A DNA stretch of 64,000 nt, from positions 1-64,000 of the forward strand of contig CAZVXL010000006.1 in NCBI GenBank assembly GCA_964631595.1. The letters run 5' to 3'. Shown in pieces: positions 26,188-34,570 of the stretch. The notes beneath the pieces are model-generated. The model saw only the letters and a program-made list of their open reading frames with translations, ran no database searches and was not told where the DNA came from. Numbering within the stretch: the first letter of the stretch is position 1; each line of letters starts with the position of its first letter. The position numbers and the translations under genes were made by a program. The DNA comes from UMGS1312 sp964631595 (GTDB taxonomy: Bacteria > Bacillota > Clostridia > Oscillospirales > CAG-272).

Positions 26188-26578
26188 AATGCGGTGCTCC
26201 GATTATGCAAAAATACAGTATCATCGAAATGATATCGACCGCAAGTGCCGCCGCCAGAACGATACCTATGATCTTCAACACCTTTTTCGCCCTGCCCCTG
26301 TTTTTCTCACTCATCACTTCTTTACCGAGCTCTCCGAGCCCGACGGCTGCACCCGATGTCTGCATACCGCTTTTTTCGGTCACGTCATCCTTCAGCAAAT
26401 AGTCCATTGAGCAGTCAAACAGCTTTCCGAGCTCTATCAGCTTATCCGTTTCGGGGTACGCGATATCCGACTCCCATTTGCTTACCGACTGACGTGATAC
26501 GCCGAGAATATCGGCAAGCTGCTCCTGCGTGTAATTCAGCTCTTTTCTTTGCTTTGCGATCTTTTCACCGAGTGTCAT
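26186..26578 (-). CDS. XRE-family regulator with C-terminal membrane helix
   Basis: 130 aa. HTH at residues 5-60 (KIAKQRKELNYTQEQLADIL, SRQSVSKWESD), then a linker and one hydrophobic C-terminal helix (IIGIVLAAALAVDIISMILY) preceded by basic residues. Membrane-tethered XRE repressors of this shape are common in Firmicutes. Targets unknown. CAAAGGAGAAATATC precedes the ATG. The upstream gap (26579-26722) has a TATAAT near 26628 without a clear -35. Confidence 0.88.
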   Translation of the reverse strand: MTLGEKIAKQRKELNYTQEQLADILGVSRQSVSKWESDIAYPETDKLIELGKLFDCSMDYLLKDDVTEKSGMQTSGAAVGLGELGKEVMSEKNRGRAKKVLKIIGIVLAAALAVDIISMILYFCIIGAPH

Positions 26579-26722
26579 GATATTTCTCCTTTGTTTTCAG
26601 ACTGCGTCACCCGACGCGTTACCTAAATTATAGAGCATCGCACGAAAGCAAACCACCAATTCGCCGTTTCAAAATGTAAACCTCGGGTTGCGCCGCTCGG
26701 AAAGCCCCGTGCACGGGAGCTG

Positions 26723-27259
26723 TTATTTTACGTCCCTCTTATACCGACTGTATTTTGCGAAGCATACGGCGAATACCGCAACATACAGCGCCAGAACGGC
26801 GCCGTAAAGGGTCGCGATAAAGTAGTTGTGCGTGCAGAAAAGATTCAGAAGAAGCTGCGGGAGCAGGACTGCGGTGAATATGACGAGCAGAGGCGTCATT
26901 CTGCCCTTCATCACACGCTCCATCATTCGGAGTCTCGATTCCTCATCGCAGAATATCTCCTCCTCCTCGCCGTCACTGCCGACCGCTTTTCTGAAATAGC
27001 TGTAGCCTGCGTAATCCTGTATGTATTCCCAGCCGCAATCGTCGAACATCTTCACGTATTCATCCTTGTGAGCAAGTCCGTCCTCATTATAGTCAAGCTG
27101 GTACACTACATCTTGAGGGGTGCATTTTTCAAAATAATACATCCCGAGCCCTTTTACTTTAATAAATCTCCAACCGGCCTTGTGCATCTCACGCAGATAA
27201 GCCTGCTCTTTTTCATATTCGAATACGGTAAACAGTCTGAACTGCTTTCTTATTTCCAT
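26723..27259 (-). CDS. DUF2812-domain membrane protein
   Basis: 178 aa. The N-terminal soluble DUF2812 region (FEYEKEQAYLREMHKAGWRF, VVYQLDYNEDG, WEYIQDYAGYSYFRK) is followed by two membrane helices near the C-terminus. DUF2812 genes are typically paired with a PadR repressor, as here: the PadR stop is 1 nt upstream. Physiological role unknown; related pairs respond to envelope stress or antimicrobial compounds. Confidence 0.9.
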   Translation of the reverse strand: MEIRKQFRLFTVFEYEKEQAYLREMHKAGWRFIKVKGLGMYYFEKCTPQDVVYQLDYNEDGLAHKDEYVKMFDDCGWEYIQDYAGYSYFRKAVGSDGEEEEIFCDEESRLRMMERVMKGRMTPLLVIFTAVLLPQLLLNLFCTHNYFIATLYGAVLALYVAVFAVCFAKYSRYKRDVK

Positions 27260-27260
27260 T

Positions 27261-27575
27261 TTACATTTCCTCCCGTGCCGTTTTATACAGGCGTTCTATC
27301 CGCCCGAATTCAAGCCGAAGAAGTTCCTCACCGAGCTCGGTTATTCGGTATAGCTTCCTTTTGTCCTCCTCGCGGACAAATCGGATCACCCCGTCCTTTT
27401 CCATTTTCGACAGGCTACCGTACATCGTACCGGGGGCAAGCCTGACAGCACCGTCCGTCATTCTTTCCACCGCTTGAACGATGCCGTAGCCGTGATTCGG
27501 CTCTCGCAGACACAGCAAGATGTAAAAAGCGGTTTCGGTCATGGGAACGTAGACCTTACTTATATGCCGATCCAT
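27261..27575 (-). CDS. PadR-family transcriptional regulator
   Basis: 104-aa winged-helix repressor. Core features: ETAFYILLCLREPNHGYGIV, TDGAVRLAPGTMYGSLSKME, KDGVIRFVREEDKRKLYRIT. GGAGGATAGAAT precedes the ATG. It is first in a two-gene operon with DUF2812 and probably autoregulates through the palindromic array overlapping its promoter. Confidence 0.93.
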   Translation of the reverse strand: MDRHISKVYVPMTETAFYILLCLREPNHGYGIVQAVERMTDGAVRLAPGTMYGSLSKMEKDGVIRFVREEDKRKLYRITELGEELLRLEFGRIERLYKTAREEM

Positions 27576-27592
27576 ATTCTATCCTCCGTTTA

Positions 27593-27650
27593 TATATCGG
27601 TGCGATATATAGCACTGCGATATATACAGTATATCGCAGTACGATATATT
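27593..27650. promoter_or_regulatory. PadR operator array
   Basis: The half-site GCGATATAT or close variants occurs about four times. The centre is a perfect 11-bp inverted repeat, ACTGCGATATA (27614-27624) and TATATCGCAGT (27630-27640), with 5-nt spacing. It covers the -10 and spacer of the PadR promoter, as expected for an autorepressor. Confidence 0.8.
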
Positions 27651-27656
27651 TGTCAA
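27628..27656 (-). promoter_or_regulatory. Promoter of the padR-DUF2812 operon
   Basis: Minus strand: -35 TTGACA (27651-27656), 17-nt spacer, -10 TATACT (27628-27633). Confidence 0.85.
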
Positions 27657-27666
27657 GAGGGTCTTG

Positions 27667-27711
27667 CAAAAAATATAAAAAATCGGCAGGAAGACAACCA
27701 TCTTCCTGCCG
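27667..27711 (-). terminator. Terminator of the amino-acid ABC transporter operon
   Basis: 11-bp stem CGGCAGGAAGA / TCTTCCTGCCG with loop CAACCA, followed on the minus strand by ATTTTTTATATTTTTTGC. Confidence 0.9.
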
Positions 27712-27746
27712 CATGACCGCCGATTCCGAGGCGGTCGAGGTATGCG

Positions 27747-28532
27747 TTATTCGAGTATATCCGCGCTTTTCTTCAAAAAGCTCTTGAGCTTTTCGCTCCT
27801 CGGAGCCTCAAACAGCTCCTCCGGAGTACCCTCCTCCTCGATGATGCCGTCCGCCATAAAGATCACCTTATCGGCTACCATCTTGGCAAACTCCATTTCG
27901 TGTGTGACCACTATCATCGTCCTATCGGAGGATTTCAGATTCTTTATCGCCTTCAGCACCTCTCCAGTCAGCTCGGGATCAAGCGCCGAGGTCGGCTCAT
28001 CGAAGCACAGCACCGCGGGGCTCATCATCAGCGCTCTTGCGATGGCAACACGCTGCTGCTGTCCGCCGGAGAGCTCGCACGGATACGCCTCGGACTTATG
28101 AGAGAGTCCGACGGTGCCGAGCACCCTCATCGCCTCCTCCGAGATCTCGCGGCACAGCTCTGCCCTCTCCTTGCGCGATCTTACTCCCTTCAGCCGCATG
28201 AGCTCGGGGGCAAGTGTCAAATTCTTCATGACGGTATACTGCGGAAACAGATTGAAGGACTGGAACACCAGACCGAAGCTGAGTCTCATCTCACGTATCC
28301 GAGAATCACTGTACTTCTCGGCGGCATCGTAGAGCTCCTCACCCGCAACGTCAATATATCCCGTATCTGGCGTCTCAAGGAAATTCAGGCAGCGAAGCAG
28401 AGTCGTCTTTCCGCTTCCCGAGGCTCCGATCACGGCAAGCACCTCTCCCTTTTCAAGAGAAAAATCAATGCCGCGCAGTACCTCCGTGCCGCCGAAGCTT
28501 TTTGTTATATTCAATATTTCAAGAAATGCCAT
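27747..28532 (-). CDS. Polar amino-acid ABC transporter, ATP-binding protein
   Basis: 261 aa, GlnQ/HisP type. Walker A GASGSGKTTLLR, Q-loop FQSFNLFPQYTVMKNL, signature ELSGGQQQRVAIARAL, Walker B VLCFDEPTSALDPEL, H-loop VVTHEMEFAK. Third gene of an SBP-permease-ATPase operon; its ATG is 3 nt after the permease stop. The amino acid carried cannot be told from sequence. Confidence 0.96.
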   Translation of the reverse strand: MAFLEILNITKSFGGTEVLRGIDFSLEKGEVLAVIGASGSGKTTLLRCLNFLETPDTGYIDVAGEELYDAAEKYSDSRIREMRLSFGLVFQSFNLFPQYTVMKNLTLAPELMRLKGVRSRKERAELCREISEEAMRVLGTVGLSHKSEAYPCELSGGQQQRVAIARALMMSPAVLCFDEPTSALDPELTGEVLKAIKNLKSSDRTMIVVTHEMEFAKMVADKVIFMADGIIEEEGTPEELFEAPRSEKLKSFLKKSADILE

Positions 28533-28535
28533 ATC

Positions 28536-29210
28536 TTACCCCCTGTAGTAGTTCAGCTTTCTTTCGGCAAAGCCGAGAAGAAGCGTGAGGATCCCGTTAA
28601 AGAGCAGATAGAACACCGCCGTATAGAGCAGCGGCCAGATCAGACCCTCCATCTTTATGTAGACCTGAGCACTCCAGATTATCTCATACACCGCAATGAT
28701 ACGGGCAAGTGAGGTATCCTTCACCAGCGTGATTATCTCATTGCCGATAGGAGGCAGTATCCTCTTGATGACCTGAAAAAGCACGACTTTGAAAAATATC
28801 TGTGTCTTTGTCATACCGAGGACCTGTCCCGCCTCGTACTGTCCCTTGGGGATAGCCTCGATACCGCCTCTGTATATCTCCGAAAAATAGCAGGAGTAGT
28901 TTATCACAAAGGTGATGATGACCGCCGTGAATCTCGGAAGCAGATCCCAGTCAAACAGCAATCCGGGGCCGTAGAACACGACTATTATCTGAAGCATCAG
29001 CGGTGTGCCCCTTATGATCCACACAAGAAGCTTGCAGAGCCAGCCGATAGGGTAGATGCCGAAGCCGTTTTTGAGAGTGATGCCGAGCTTGCTCATCGAC
29101 CCGAAGCAGATGATAAGTCCGAGCGGTAAAGCAAACAAAAGCGTAAGACCGAATATTTGAAGCGTCATGCCGAAGCCGTTGAGCAGATCGAGAGTAACCT
29201 TCCAAAACAT
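28536..29210 (-). CDS. Polar amino-acid ABC transporter, permease
   Basis: 224 aa, HisM/GlnP type, with about five membrane helices. The coupling motif region includes YFSEIYRGGIEAIPKGQYEA and GMTKTQIFFKVVLFQ (the EAA loop). Works with the ATPase just downstream and the binding lipoprotein upstream. Confidence 0.95.
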   Translation of the reverse strand: MFWKVTLDLLNGFGMTLQIFGLTLLFALPLGLIICFGSMSKLGITLKNGFGIYPIGWLCKLLVWIIRGTPLMLQIIVVFYGPGLLFDWDLLPRFTAVIITFVINYSCYFSEIYRGGIEAIPKGQYEAGQVLGMTKTQIFFKVVLFQVIKRILPPIGNEIITLVKDTSLARIIAVYEIIWSAQVYIKMEGLIWPLLYTAVFYLLFNGILTLLLGFAERKLNYYRG

Positions 29211-29332
29211 TATTATCTCCTATGCCGCCAATGGGCGAATATTTTTTCGTTAAACCGAAGAACAGCCCCTCGGCCGCAATGCAGGGTGGTGCAAAGCCGG
29301 AGCCGCGGGGTTTCTTATATGCACAAATCGAG

Positions 29333-29356
29333 GAGACCTGACGGTCTCCTCGCAGC
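29333..29356 (-). terminator. Hairpin between binding-protein and permease genes (attenuator candidate)
   Basis: Perfect 10-bp stem CGAGGAGACC / GGTCTCCTCG with loop TGAC right after the binding-protein gene, with only a weak T-stretch. Such hairpins usually stabilise the upstream message, so more binding protein than permease is made. Confidence 0.6.
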
Positions 29357-29369
29357 CGTTTTGCTTCTG

Positions 29370-30275
29370 TTATGCGGCGAAATCAACTTCGGTTGCTGCC
29401 GATGCAGCAGCCTCAATGAGTTCTCCGGCCAGCTTATCGGCAAGCCCGTACTTATCCGCAATGCTTGTCATGAAGCCCTCGGAAGCAAGCTCCTTCATGA
29501 TGGAGTTGACCTTTGCGGGCATATCGGAGCCCTTTCTGAAGCCGATTCCGTACTCCTCGGTGGTAAGAGTGATACCGATGCCGAGCTGCTCGTAATCGGT
29601 TCCCTTACCGGTCATAGCCTCTGCCATGGTAAGATCTATCACGCAGGCATCTGCGGCTCCGCTCTTTACCTCAAGGAGAGCATCTGCCTGAGTCTCAAGA
29701 GAGGTGTACTTGATACCGTTGTCCTCAAGTGCGCCCATACCCGCAGAGCCGTCCTCGCAGGCGAAGGTGAGCTTCTTCAGATCGTCTACCGTCTTGTAGT
29801 CGGCAACCTTGTCGGCAGCCATAACGACTACCTGAGCATTCTCGATGTAGGGCTCGGTGCAATCCATACCCTTCAGCGCCTCATCGGTGAGAGTCATGCC
29901 GTTCCATACGCAGTCGATAGCCTTGGAGTTGATCTCGCTGATCTTTCCGCTCCAGTCGATCGCGATAAACTCAACGTCAACGCCGAGCTTCTCTCCGACC
30001 TTCTCGGCAAACTCGGTGTCAAAGCCCGTCCACTTGCCGTCGTCGTCCTTGTAGTTCATGGGTGCGTATACCGTAACACCTACGATCATCTTACCCTTGT
30101 CAAGAATGTAGGCAAGATCGGAGCCGTCCGTCTTGTCTGCGGCATCGTCTCCGCCGACTGCGGCAGTGCCGGTTCCGTCGACATCGTCAGCATCGTTTGT
30201 CGTATCGGTATTACAAGCGGTAAATACCGCAAGGCTCATAACAAGCACAAGAAATATCGCCAAAAGCTTTTTCAT
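29370..30275 (-). CDS. Polar amino-acid ABC transporter, substrate-binding lipoprotein
   Basis: 301 aa. Lipoprotein signal ends AVFTAC; the mature part is an SBP family 3 fold (GKMIVGVTVYAPMNYKDDDG, WTGFDTEFAEKVGEKLGV, IDCVWNGMTLTDEA). The conserved substrate Arg/Asp positions seem present, but the amino acid cannot be assigned. GGGAGAAAATTATC precedes the ATG. First gene of the operon with a consensus promoter upstream. Confidence 0.94.
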   Translation of the reverse strand: MKKLLAIFLVLVMSLAVFTACNTDTTNDADDVDGTGTAAVGGDDAADKTDGSDLAYILDKGKMIVGVTVYAPMNYKDDDGKWTGFDTEFAEKVGEKLGVDVEFIAIDWSGKISEINSKAIDCVWNGMTLTDEALKGMDCTEPYIENAQVVVMAADKVADYKTVDDLKKLTFACEDGSAGMGALEDNGIKYTSLETQADALLEVKSGAADACVIDLTMAEAMTGKGTDYEQLGIGITLTTEEYGIGFRKGSDMPAKVNSIMKELASEGFMTSIADKYGLADKLAGELIEAAASAATEVDFAA

Positions 30276-30302
30276 GATAATTTTCTCCCTTTCATTTTAG
30301 CA

Positions 30303-30326
30303 CTTTAGCGCTTTATTAAGCTAAAG
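30303..30326 (-). promoter_or_regulatory. Inverted repeat in the leader of the amino-acid ABC operon
   Basis: CTTTAGC and GCTAAAG separated by 10 nt, just downstream of the transcription start. It may be an operator or a leader hairpin. Confidence 0.45.
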
Positions 30327-30333
30327 TAATTAC

Positions 30334-30362
30334 ATAATACCACGTTATTTTCGATTTGTCAA
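30334..30362 (-). promoter_or_regulatory. Promoter of the amino-acid ABC operon
   Basis: Minus strand: -35 TTGACA (30357-30362), 17-nt spacer, -10 TATTAT (30334-30339). Confidence 0.85.
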
Positions 30363-30483
30363 GTGGTTATCGCATAATTTCGGCACATATTTATTTTTAA
30401 TTTTTCCCGTTCGCTATTGAAATTTCCGTGCCGTGCCTATATAATACAATATAATGATAAAATATGGGGGATAATGCCTTTTT

Positions 30484-31530
30484 ATGTCTGTAAAACGCAA
30501 GTGCTCACCGAAACGCCTGATCCTGCGGATCGCCGTTGTATTTCTTACGGTGCTTATGCTCACCGTCGGAGCTCTGTACGGTGTAATGTGGATCCTTGTC
30601 AACGGTCCCTCTCCCACGGCGAAAAGGCTTTTTGTCCTCTCCGTCAAGGAGACCTCCGCCGGAGGCTTTCTTGCCGATATTTTTCTAAACGAAGATGAGA
30701 TAGCCGAGATACTCGGCTCCGACGGAGACGAGATATCAGACGAAAGCACCGACGCATCTCTCATAAAGCTCCCCACTCCCGACAAAGGCGACTCCTCGTC
30801 CGCTCCCGATTCCGGGGACAACGTTCCCGCGGACACCGAGCCCTCCGAGGATATTGAGATTATCGACATAACAAGCTCCACGTACAACGGCAAGCTTATG
30901 GTAATACCGGATCCGTCAAGAGTATTCGTCGGGGTTCCCGATGCCTACGGCGCGGACAAATCGGGGCTCACCGTCGCCGCAATGATCGAAAAGTACGATG
31001 CCGTAGCCGGTACGAATGCCGGAGGCTTCTACGATCCCGACGGTCAGGGCACCGGCGGTATTCCCGACGGCATAGTAATATATGAAGGAGAGCTTCTCTG
31101 GGGGGATACGGGCAAGACCTACAGCCTTGCGGGTATTGACGGCAACGGCATACTTCACGTCGGAAGCATGACGGGCGCCGAGGCTCTCGAAAAGGGAGTC
31201 CGCTATGCGGCAAGCTACGGTCCCGCGCTTGTGATAAACGGAGAGCCCGCCGGGGCCAGACTCGGCGGAGGTCTCAATCCGAGAACGGCTATCGGTCAGC
31301 GCGCCGACGGCGCGATACTTCTCCTTGTGATCAACGGTCGCTCCATCGACAGTCTGGGCGCAACCCTCGACGATCTTGCCGAGATCATGCTCGCCCACGG
31401 CGCGGTAAACGCCTCGAATCTCGACGGAGGCTCGTCCTCGATCATGATAATGAACGGTGAATATCTCACCTCAAGCGCATATGTTTTCGGAGAAAGAGTA
31501 GTGGCAACCTCGATATTGGTGAAAAAATGA
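30484..31530 (+). CDS. Phosphodiester glycosidase (NAGPA-like) family protein
   Basis: 348 aa. An N-terminal membrane anchor (IAVVFLTVLMLTVGALYGVM), an acidic linker ~75-120, then a NAGPA-like domain (PF09992): AGTNAGGFYDPDG, SYGPALVINGE, GLNPRTAIGQRADG, NLDGGSSSIMIMNGEY. The family hydrolyses phosphodiester-linked GlcNAc in the mammalian uncovering enzyme; bacterial members are tied to exopolysaccharide or envelope glycan processing. Predicted to act outside the membrane. The stop overlaps the next start (ATGA), so the two proteins are probably made together. Confidence 0.88.
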   Translation: MSVKRKCSPKRLILRIAVVFLTVLMLTVGALYGVMWILVNGPSPTAKRLFVLSVKETSAGGFLADIFLNEDEIAEILGSDGDEISDESTDASLIKLPTPDKGDSSSAPDSGDNVPADTEPSEDIEIIDITSSTYNGKLMVIPDPSRVFVGVPDAYGADKSGLTVAAMIEKYDAVAGTNAGGFYDPDGQGTGGIPDGIVIYEGELLWGDTGKTYSLAGIDGNGILHVGSMTGAEALEKGVRYAASYGPALVINGEPAGARLGGGLNPRTAIGQRADGAILLLVINGRSIDSLGATLDDLAEIMLAHGAVNASNLDGGSSSIMIMNGEYLTSSAYVFGERVVATSILVKK

Positions 31531-33149
31531 AAATAAAAAAACGCATAAACGATTTTCGCATGATATACGGGATCGCGACAGGCGCCGCAGTGCTCGTCAT
31601 ACTGATCGGGCTTGCCGTGTTCTACGATCTCATCGCCGCATACGAGCTGTCTCAGCCGCAGGGCACAGCCGAGAAATACGTCTCCACCCTCACCGAGGAT
31701 ACCGTCATCGGGCTTGCCGAGGACGCACTCGGTGAGCTTGAAATGGTCTACGAGGATCGCGACGAGTACATCGGCAAATACCGCGCCGCTTGGTCTGACA
31801 ATAACCCGATATGCAGAAAGTACATCAAGGGCAGCAGTGCCGAGGCGCCGGTGTATTCCGTGATGTGCGGCGACGCCGAGGTCTGCCGACTTACTCTGAC
31901 AGGCTCGGGAGACGGGAAATACGGGCTTGACGGATGGCTCGTTGAGCGATGCGAATTTTCCCTCTCCTCCGTGACGGACAACGGCAAGCGCTATTCCGTA
32001 TACGCCCCCGAGGGGGCTCGGATCACGGTGAACGGCACGTCTCTCACCTCACCGTCAAGGCACGGTGCGGTCTGTCCCATGCTGAGTGAGCTTGATTCCG
32101 ATGCGCGCTCCTCGTTTGCTCTGTACGAGCTCGGCACGCTGTACACCGAGCCCGATATCATCTGCACGCTCGGAGATGAGAAATACTGCGTGACCGTGTC
32201 GGACGGCACCGTGCTCTGCTCCGCCGAGGCTCCGCTAAATTACGTGATATGTGCGCCCGAGGGTGCAGACGTCTACGTCAACGGCAATCCCGTCGGCTCC
32301 GAATATGCGACGGAAACGGGCGTGCCGTACAAGTATTCCGAATTCGAAGCAGCCTCGGACGACCTGCCGACTCAGGCTATATATGAAACGGGGCATATGC
32401 TCTCCGCTCCCGAGGTGAGAGTCGGTCTCGGAGACATCGACACAAAGGCGGAGCTTGACGGTCTCCGCTTCACGGCATCTTATCCCGAGAGGCTTATGTG
32501 CTCACTTACGGTGAAGGCTCCCGTCGGCACGGAGCTACTGATAAACGGAATTCCGGCAGGCAAGGCGGCGTACCGCGAAAGCGCCTTTGAGGGGCTCTCC
32601 CTCGGAGCATCATCTTTGCCCGAATACGAGGTATTTAAGGTAGGCGGTCTCTATTCCCCGACGGTGAGCATCACGGGAACTCTCGACGGTACCGATCTTG
32701 CCTTCACGGAGACTGTCGTGGAGAGTGAGCGCGGTATCCTTCGAGAATTTGTGACAGATCGCTCCGTCACGATCGACGAGGACACCTCACGCCTTGCGCT
32801 TGATTTTGCCGATGCGTATTTCCACTACACCTCCGAGGGCTACAGAGATCTCGGGGCAAATCTTGCGGCTGTGCTCGGATATGTGGACAGCGGAAGTGAG
32901 CTTTACACGAAGCTCAAAAGCTCAGGAAACGGCTACTCCTACATAGCTCCGGCGACGGGAGAGGTACGAAACGTGCTTGAGATAACGGACGCGTATGTCC
33001 TCGATGACGGCTCCGCCGCGGTGAGGATAAATTTCGATATCGACAGAACGAACGCAAATGCAACGCAGAAATACGCGGGAGATCTGCTTCTGCACATCAC
33101 GGGCGGCGACAGTCGCAGGATCTCCGCCATGGTGATAAACAACAAATGA
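31527..33149 (+). CDS. Membrane-anchored protein with three PEGA-like repeats
   Basis: 540 aa. One N-terminal membrane helix (~12-38), an N-terminal NTF2-like region, then three repeats about 85 aa apart whose clearest marks are YAPEGARITVNG (~158), CAPEGADVYVNG (~242) and KAPVGTELLING (~330). Each repeat ends with a Y-E-x-G-x-L-Y/M-x-x-P strand, for example YELGTLYTEP. A further ~130-aa domain closes the protein. This resembles the TcaA-like envelope proteins. Function unknown; coupling to the NAGPA-like gene suggests envelope glycan work. Confidence 0.75.
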   Translation: MKIKKRINDFRMIYGIATGAAVLVILIGLAVFYDLIAAYELSQPQGTAEKYVSTLTEDTVIGLAEDALGELEMVYEDRDEYIGKYRAAWSDNNPICRKYIKGSSAEAPVYSVMCGDAEVCRLTLTGSGDGKYGLDGWLVERCEFSLSSVTDNGKRYSVYAPEGARITVNGTSLTSPSRHGAVCPMLSELDSDARSSFALYELGTLYTEPDIICTLGDEKYCVTVSDGTVLCSAEAPLNYVICAPEGADVYVNGNPVGSEYATETGVPYKYSEFEAASDDLPTQAIYETGHMLSAPEVRVGLGDIDTKAELDGLRFTASYPERLMCSLTVKAPVGTELLINGIPAGKAAYRESAFEGLSLGASSLPEYEVFKVGGLYSPTVSITGTLDGTDLAFTETVVESERGILREFVTDRSVTIDEDTSRLALDFADAYFHYTSEGYRDLGANLAAVLGYVDSGSELYTKLKSSGNGYSYIAPATGEVRNVLEITDAYVLDDGSAAVRINFDIDRTNANATQKYAGDLLLHITGGDSRRISAMVINNK

Positions 33150-33193
33150 GCCCTCACGCAAATGAGGACTCATGTACCGCACGATGTGCCTTC

Positions 33194-33232
33194 GGGTGCT
33201 TCCGAGGATCTCCTCGGGAGCATCCGCTTTTA
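33194..33232 (+). terminator. Terminator after the NAGPA-like operon
   Basis: 15-bp stem with wobbles (33194-33208 with 33211-33225) followed by GCTTTTAATTT. Confidence 0.75.
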
Positions 33233-33955
33233 ATTTCTTCTCAGCGCCGCCCAAAGCCGCTCAAAGCGCGGTGAGGTCTCGAAAAATCTGTCAACAAGCC
33301 CTCCCATAAGTGCTATGAGCGGGGAATTTATCACCGTAGTGACGAGAGTTCCGAGCCCGAGCCCGTGATAGCTGCGAAATACCGCTTTCCCTATTCCGCC
33401 GAGATCCTCGCCGCCGAAAAGGATCAGCGCAAGTCCGACGGAGAGCGCGAGGAGCGATAGGTCGAAGATCTGCTTTGTCCTGTTTATGTCAAAGCCGAAA
33501 TGATGTGAGAGCTCGGCTACAAACAGCTCATAGACCTGCAGGGGCATATACGTTCTGAAAAAGCACGCCACTCCGAATGCGGAGACAACGTCTCCGACAA
33601 TAAGCATCAGCCAGCGAAGCCACAGCGCATCGGGAGTTATTCCGCCGAGAATATAAATGAAGAAATTCAGCGCATACCCGTAGATGACCGCGACGGCAAA
33701 GGCAAGCAGATACCTCACATTGAAGCGGCGGATCACGGCGCAAAGCAGGACGAGCATCAGCCCTTGGAGTATGTACTCCGTCATGCCGACGGAGAAGCCG
33801 CTCCACAGAGGAGCGACGGCATCGTACACAACGAATGCGGGCGCGGCGATCATTGATACCCCCAGCTCCGCCTTACTGCATATCGCAACTCCGAGCGCCA
33901 CGAATATTATCCCGAGAAGCCACATCAGCTCACCGGATCTTGCTATCTTTTTCAT
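33230..33955 (-). CDS. YczE/YitT-like membrane protein (DUF6198 type)
   Basis: 241 aa, about five to six membrane helices (LMWLLGIIFVALGVAIC, LQGLMLVLLCAVI, YLLAFAVAVIYGYAL). The opening GVAICSKAELGVSMIAAP matches the YczE family, whose biochemical function is unsettled. Single gene, convergent with the preceding operon. Confidence 0.8.
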   Translation of the reverse strand: MKKIARSGELMWLLGIIFVALGVAICSKAELGVSMIAAPAFVVYDAVAPLWSGFSVGMTEYILQGLMLVLLCAVIRRFNVRYLLAFAVAVIYGYALNFFIYILGGITPDALWLRWLMLIVGDVVSAFGVACFFRTYMPLQVYELFVAELSHHFGFDINRTKQIFDLSLLALSVGLALILFGGEDLGGIGKAVFRSYHGLGLGTLVTTVINSPLIALMGGLVDRFFETSPRFERLWAALRRN

Positions 33956-34088
33956 AATTACTCCTTCAGCCGCCGTGCGGCACGCAGATCATTCCGTATT
34001 CTCCGCGCGGCGCGGAGATACCGATACGCTATTTTACCACAAATGCCGCACAAAATCCACTGTTTTCCGAGAAAACGTGAAAAATCGC

Positions 34089-34117
34089 TTGACACCGTAA
34101 AAACTGTATGGTATAAT
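34089..34117 (+). promoter_or_regulatory. Promoter of rpsF-ssb-rpsR
   Basis: -35 TTGACA (34089-34094), 17-nt spacer, -10 TATAAT (34112-34117): a full consensus match, as expected for ribosomal protein genes. Confidence 0.92.
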
Positions 34118-34124
34118 TCCATAT

Positions 34125-34200
34125 TGAATGGTGTCTTATGACACATTCTCTCTGCCGGTTGAAATTTATACTTATGTGCAGCCGGCCTTATGTCCATAGG
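34125..34200 (+). promoter_or_regulatory. Leader of the rpsF operon, candidate S6:S18 regulatory RNA
   Basis: The leader folds GTGTC/GACAC (34131-34144) and then GCCGG (34154-34158) with CCGGC (34182-34186) around an A/U-rich loop. Many bacteria have an S6:S18-binding motif with an essential CCG in this leader. Here a CCG lies in the second stem, but I cannot confirm that it is in the bulge the motif requires. Confidence 0.5.
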
Positions 34201-34211
34201 GAGGTGTAAAT

Positions 34212-34532
34212 ATGGAAAACAGCAAAAATCTTTACGAGACTCTGTTTGTCATTGATCCCAGACTTTCAGAGGAAGAAACCAAGGCAATGTTCGACAGATT
34301 CACCGGACTTATCGCAGAAAACGGTGAGACTGTCAAGGTCGATGAGTGGGGCCGCCGCAGACTTGCTTACCCCATCGACGATCAGACCGAGGGTCACTAC
34401 GTTCTTGTTGAGTTCAAGAGCGCACCCGATTTCCCCGCTGAGCTTGAGCGTATCTTCAACATCACCGAGGGTATTCTCCGCAGCATAGTTATTCGTAAGA
34501 ACGAGAAAAAAGCCGAAGCAGCAGAGGCATAA
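34212..34532 (+). CDS. rpsF: 30S ribosomal protein S6
   Basis: 106 aa; heterodimer partner of S18 on the 30S platform. Family core YETLFVIDPRLSEEE, VDEWGRRRLAYPIDDQTEGHY and IFNITEGILRSIVIR. GGGAGGTGTAAAT precedes the ATG. First of a conserved rpsF-ssb-rpsR operon. Confidence 0.98.
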   Translation: MENSKNLYETLFVIDPRLSEEETKAMFDRFTGLIAENGETVKVDEWGRRRLAYPIDDQTEGHYVLVEFKSAPDFPAELERIFNITEGILRSIVIRKNEKKAEAAEA

Positions 34533-34570
34533 GCCTTACCGAAAAATAATAACAAGAGAAGAAGTATATT

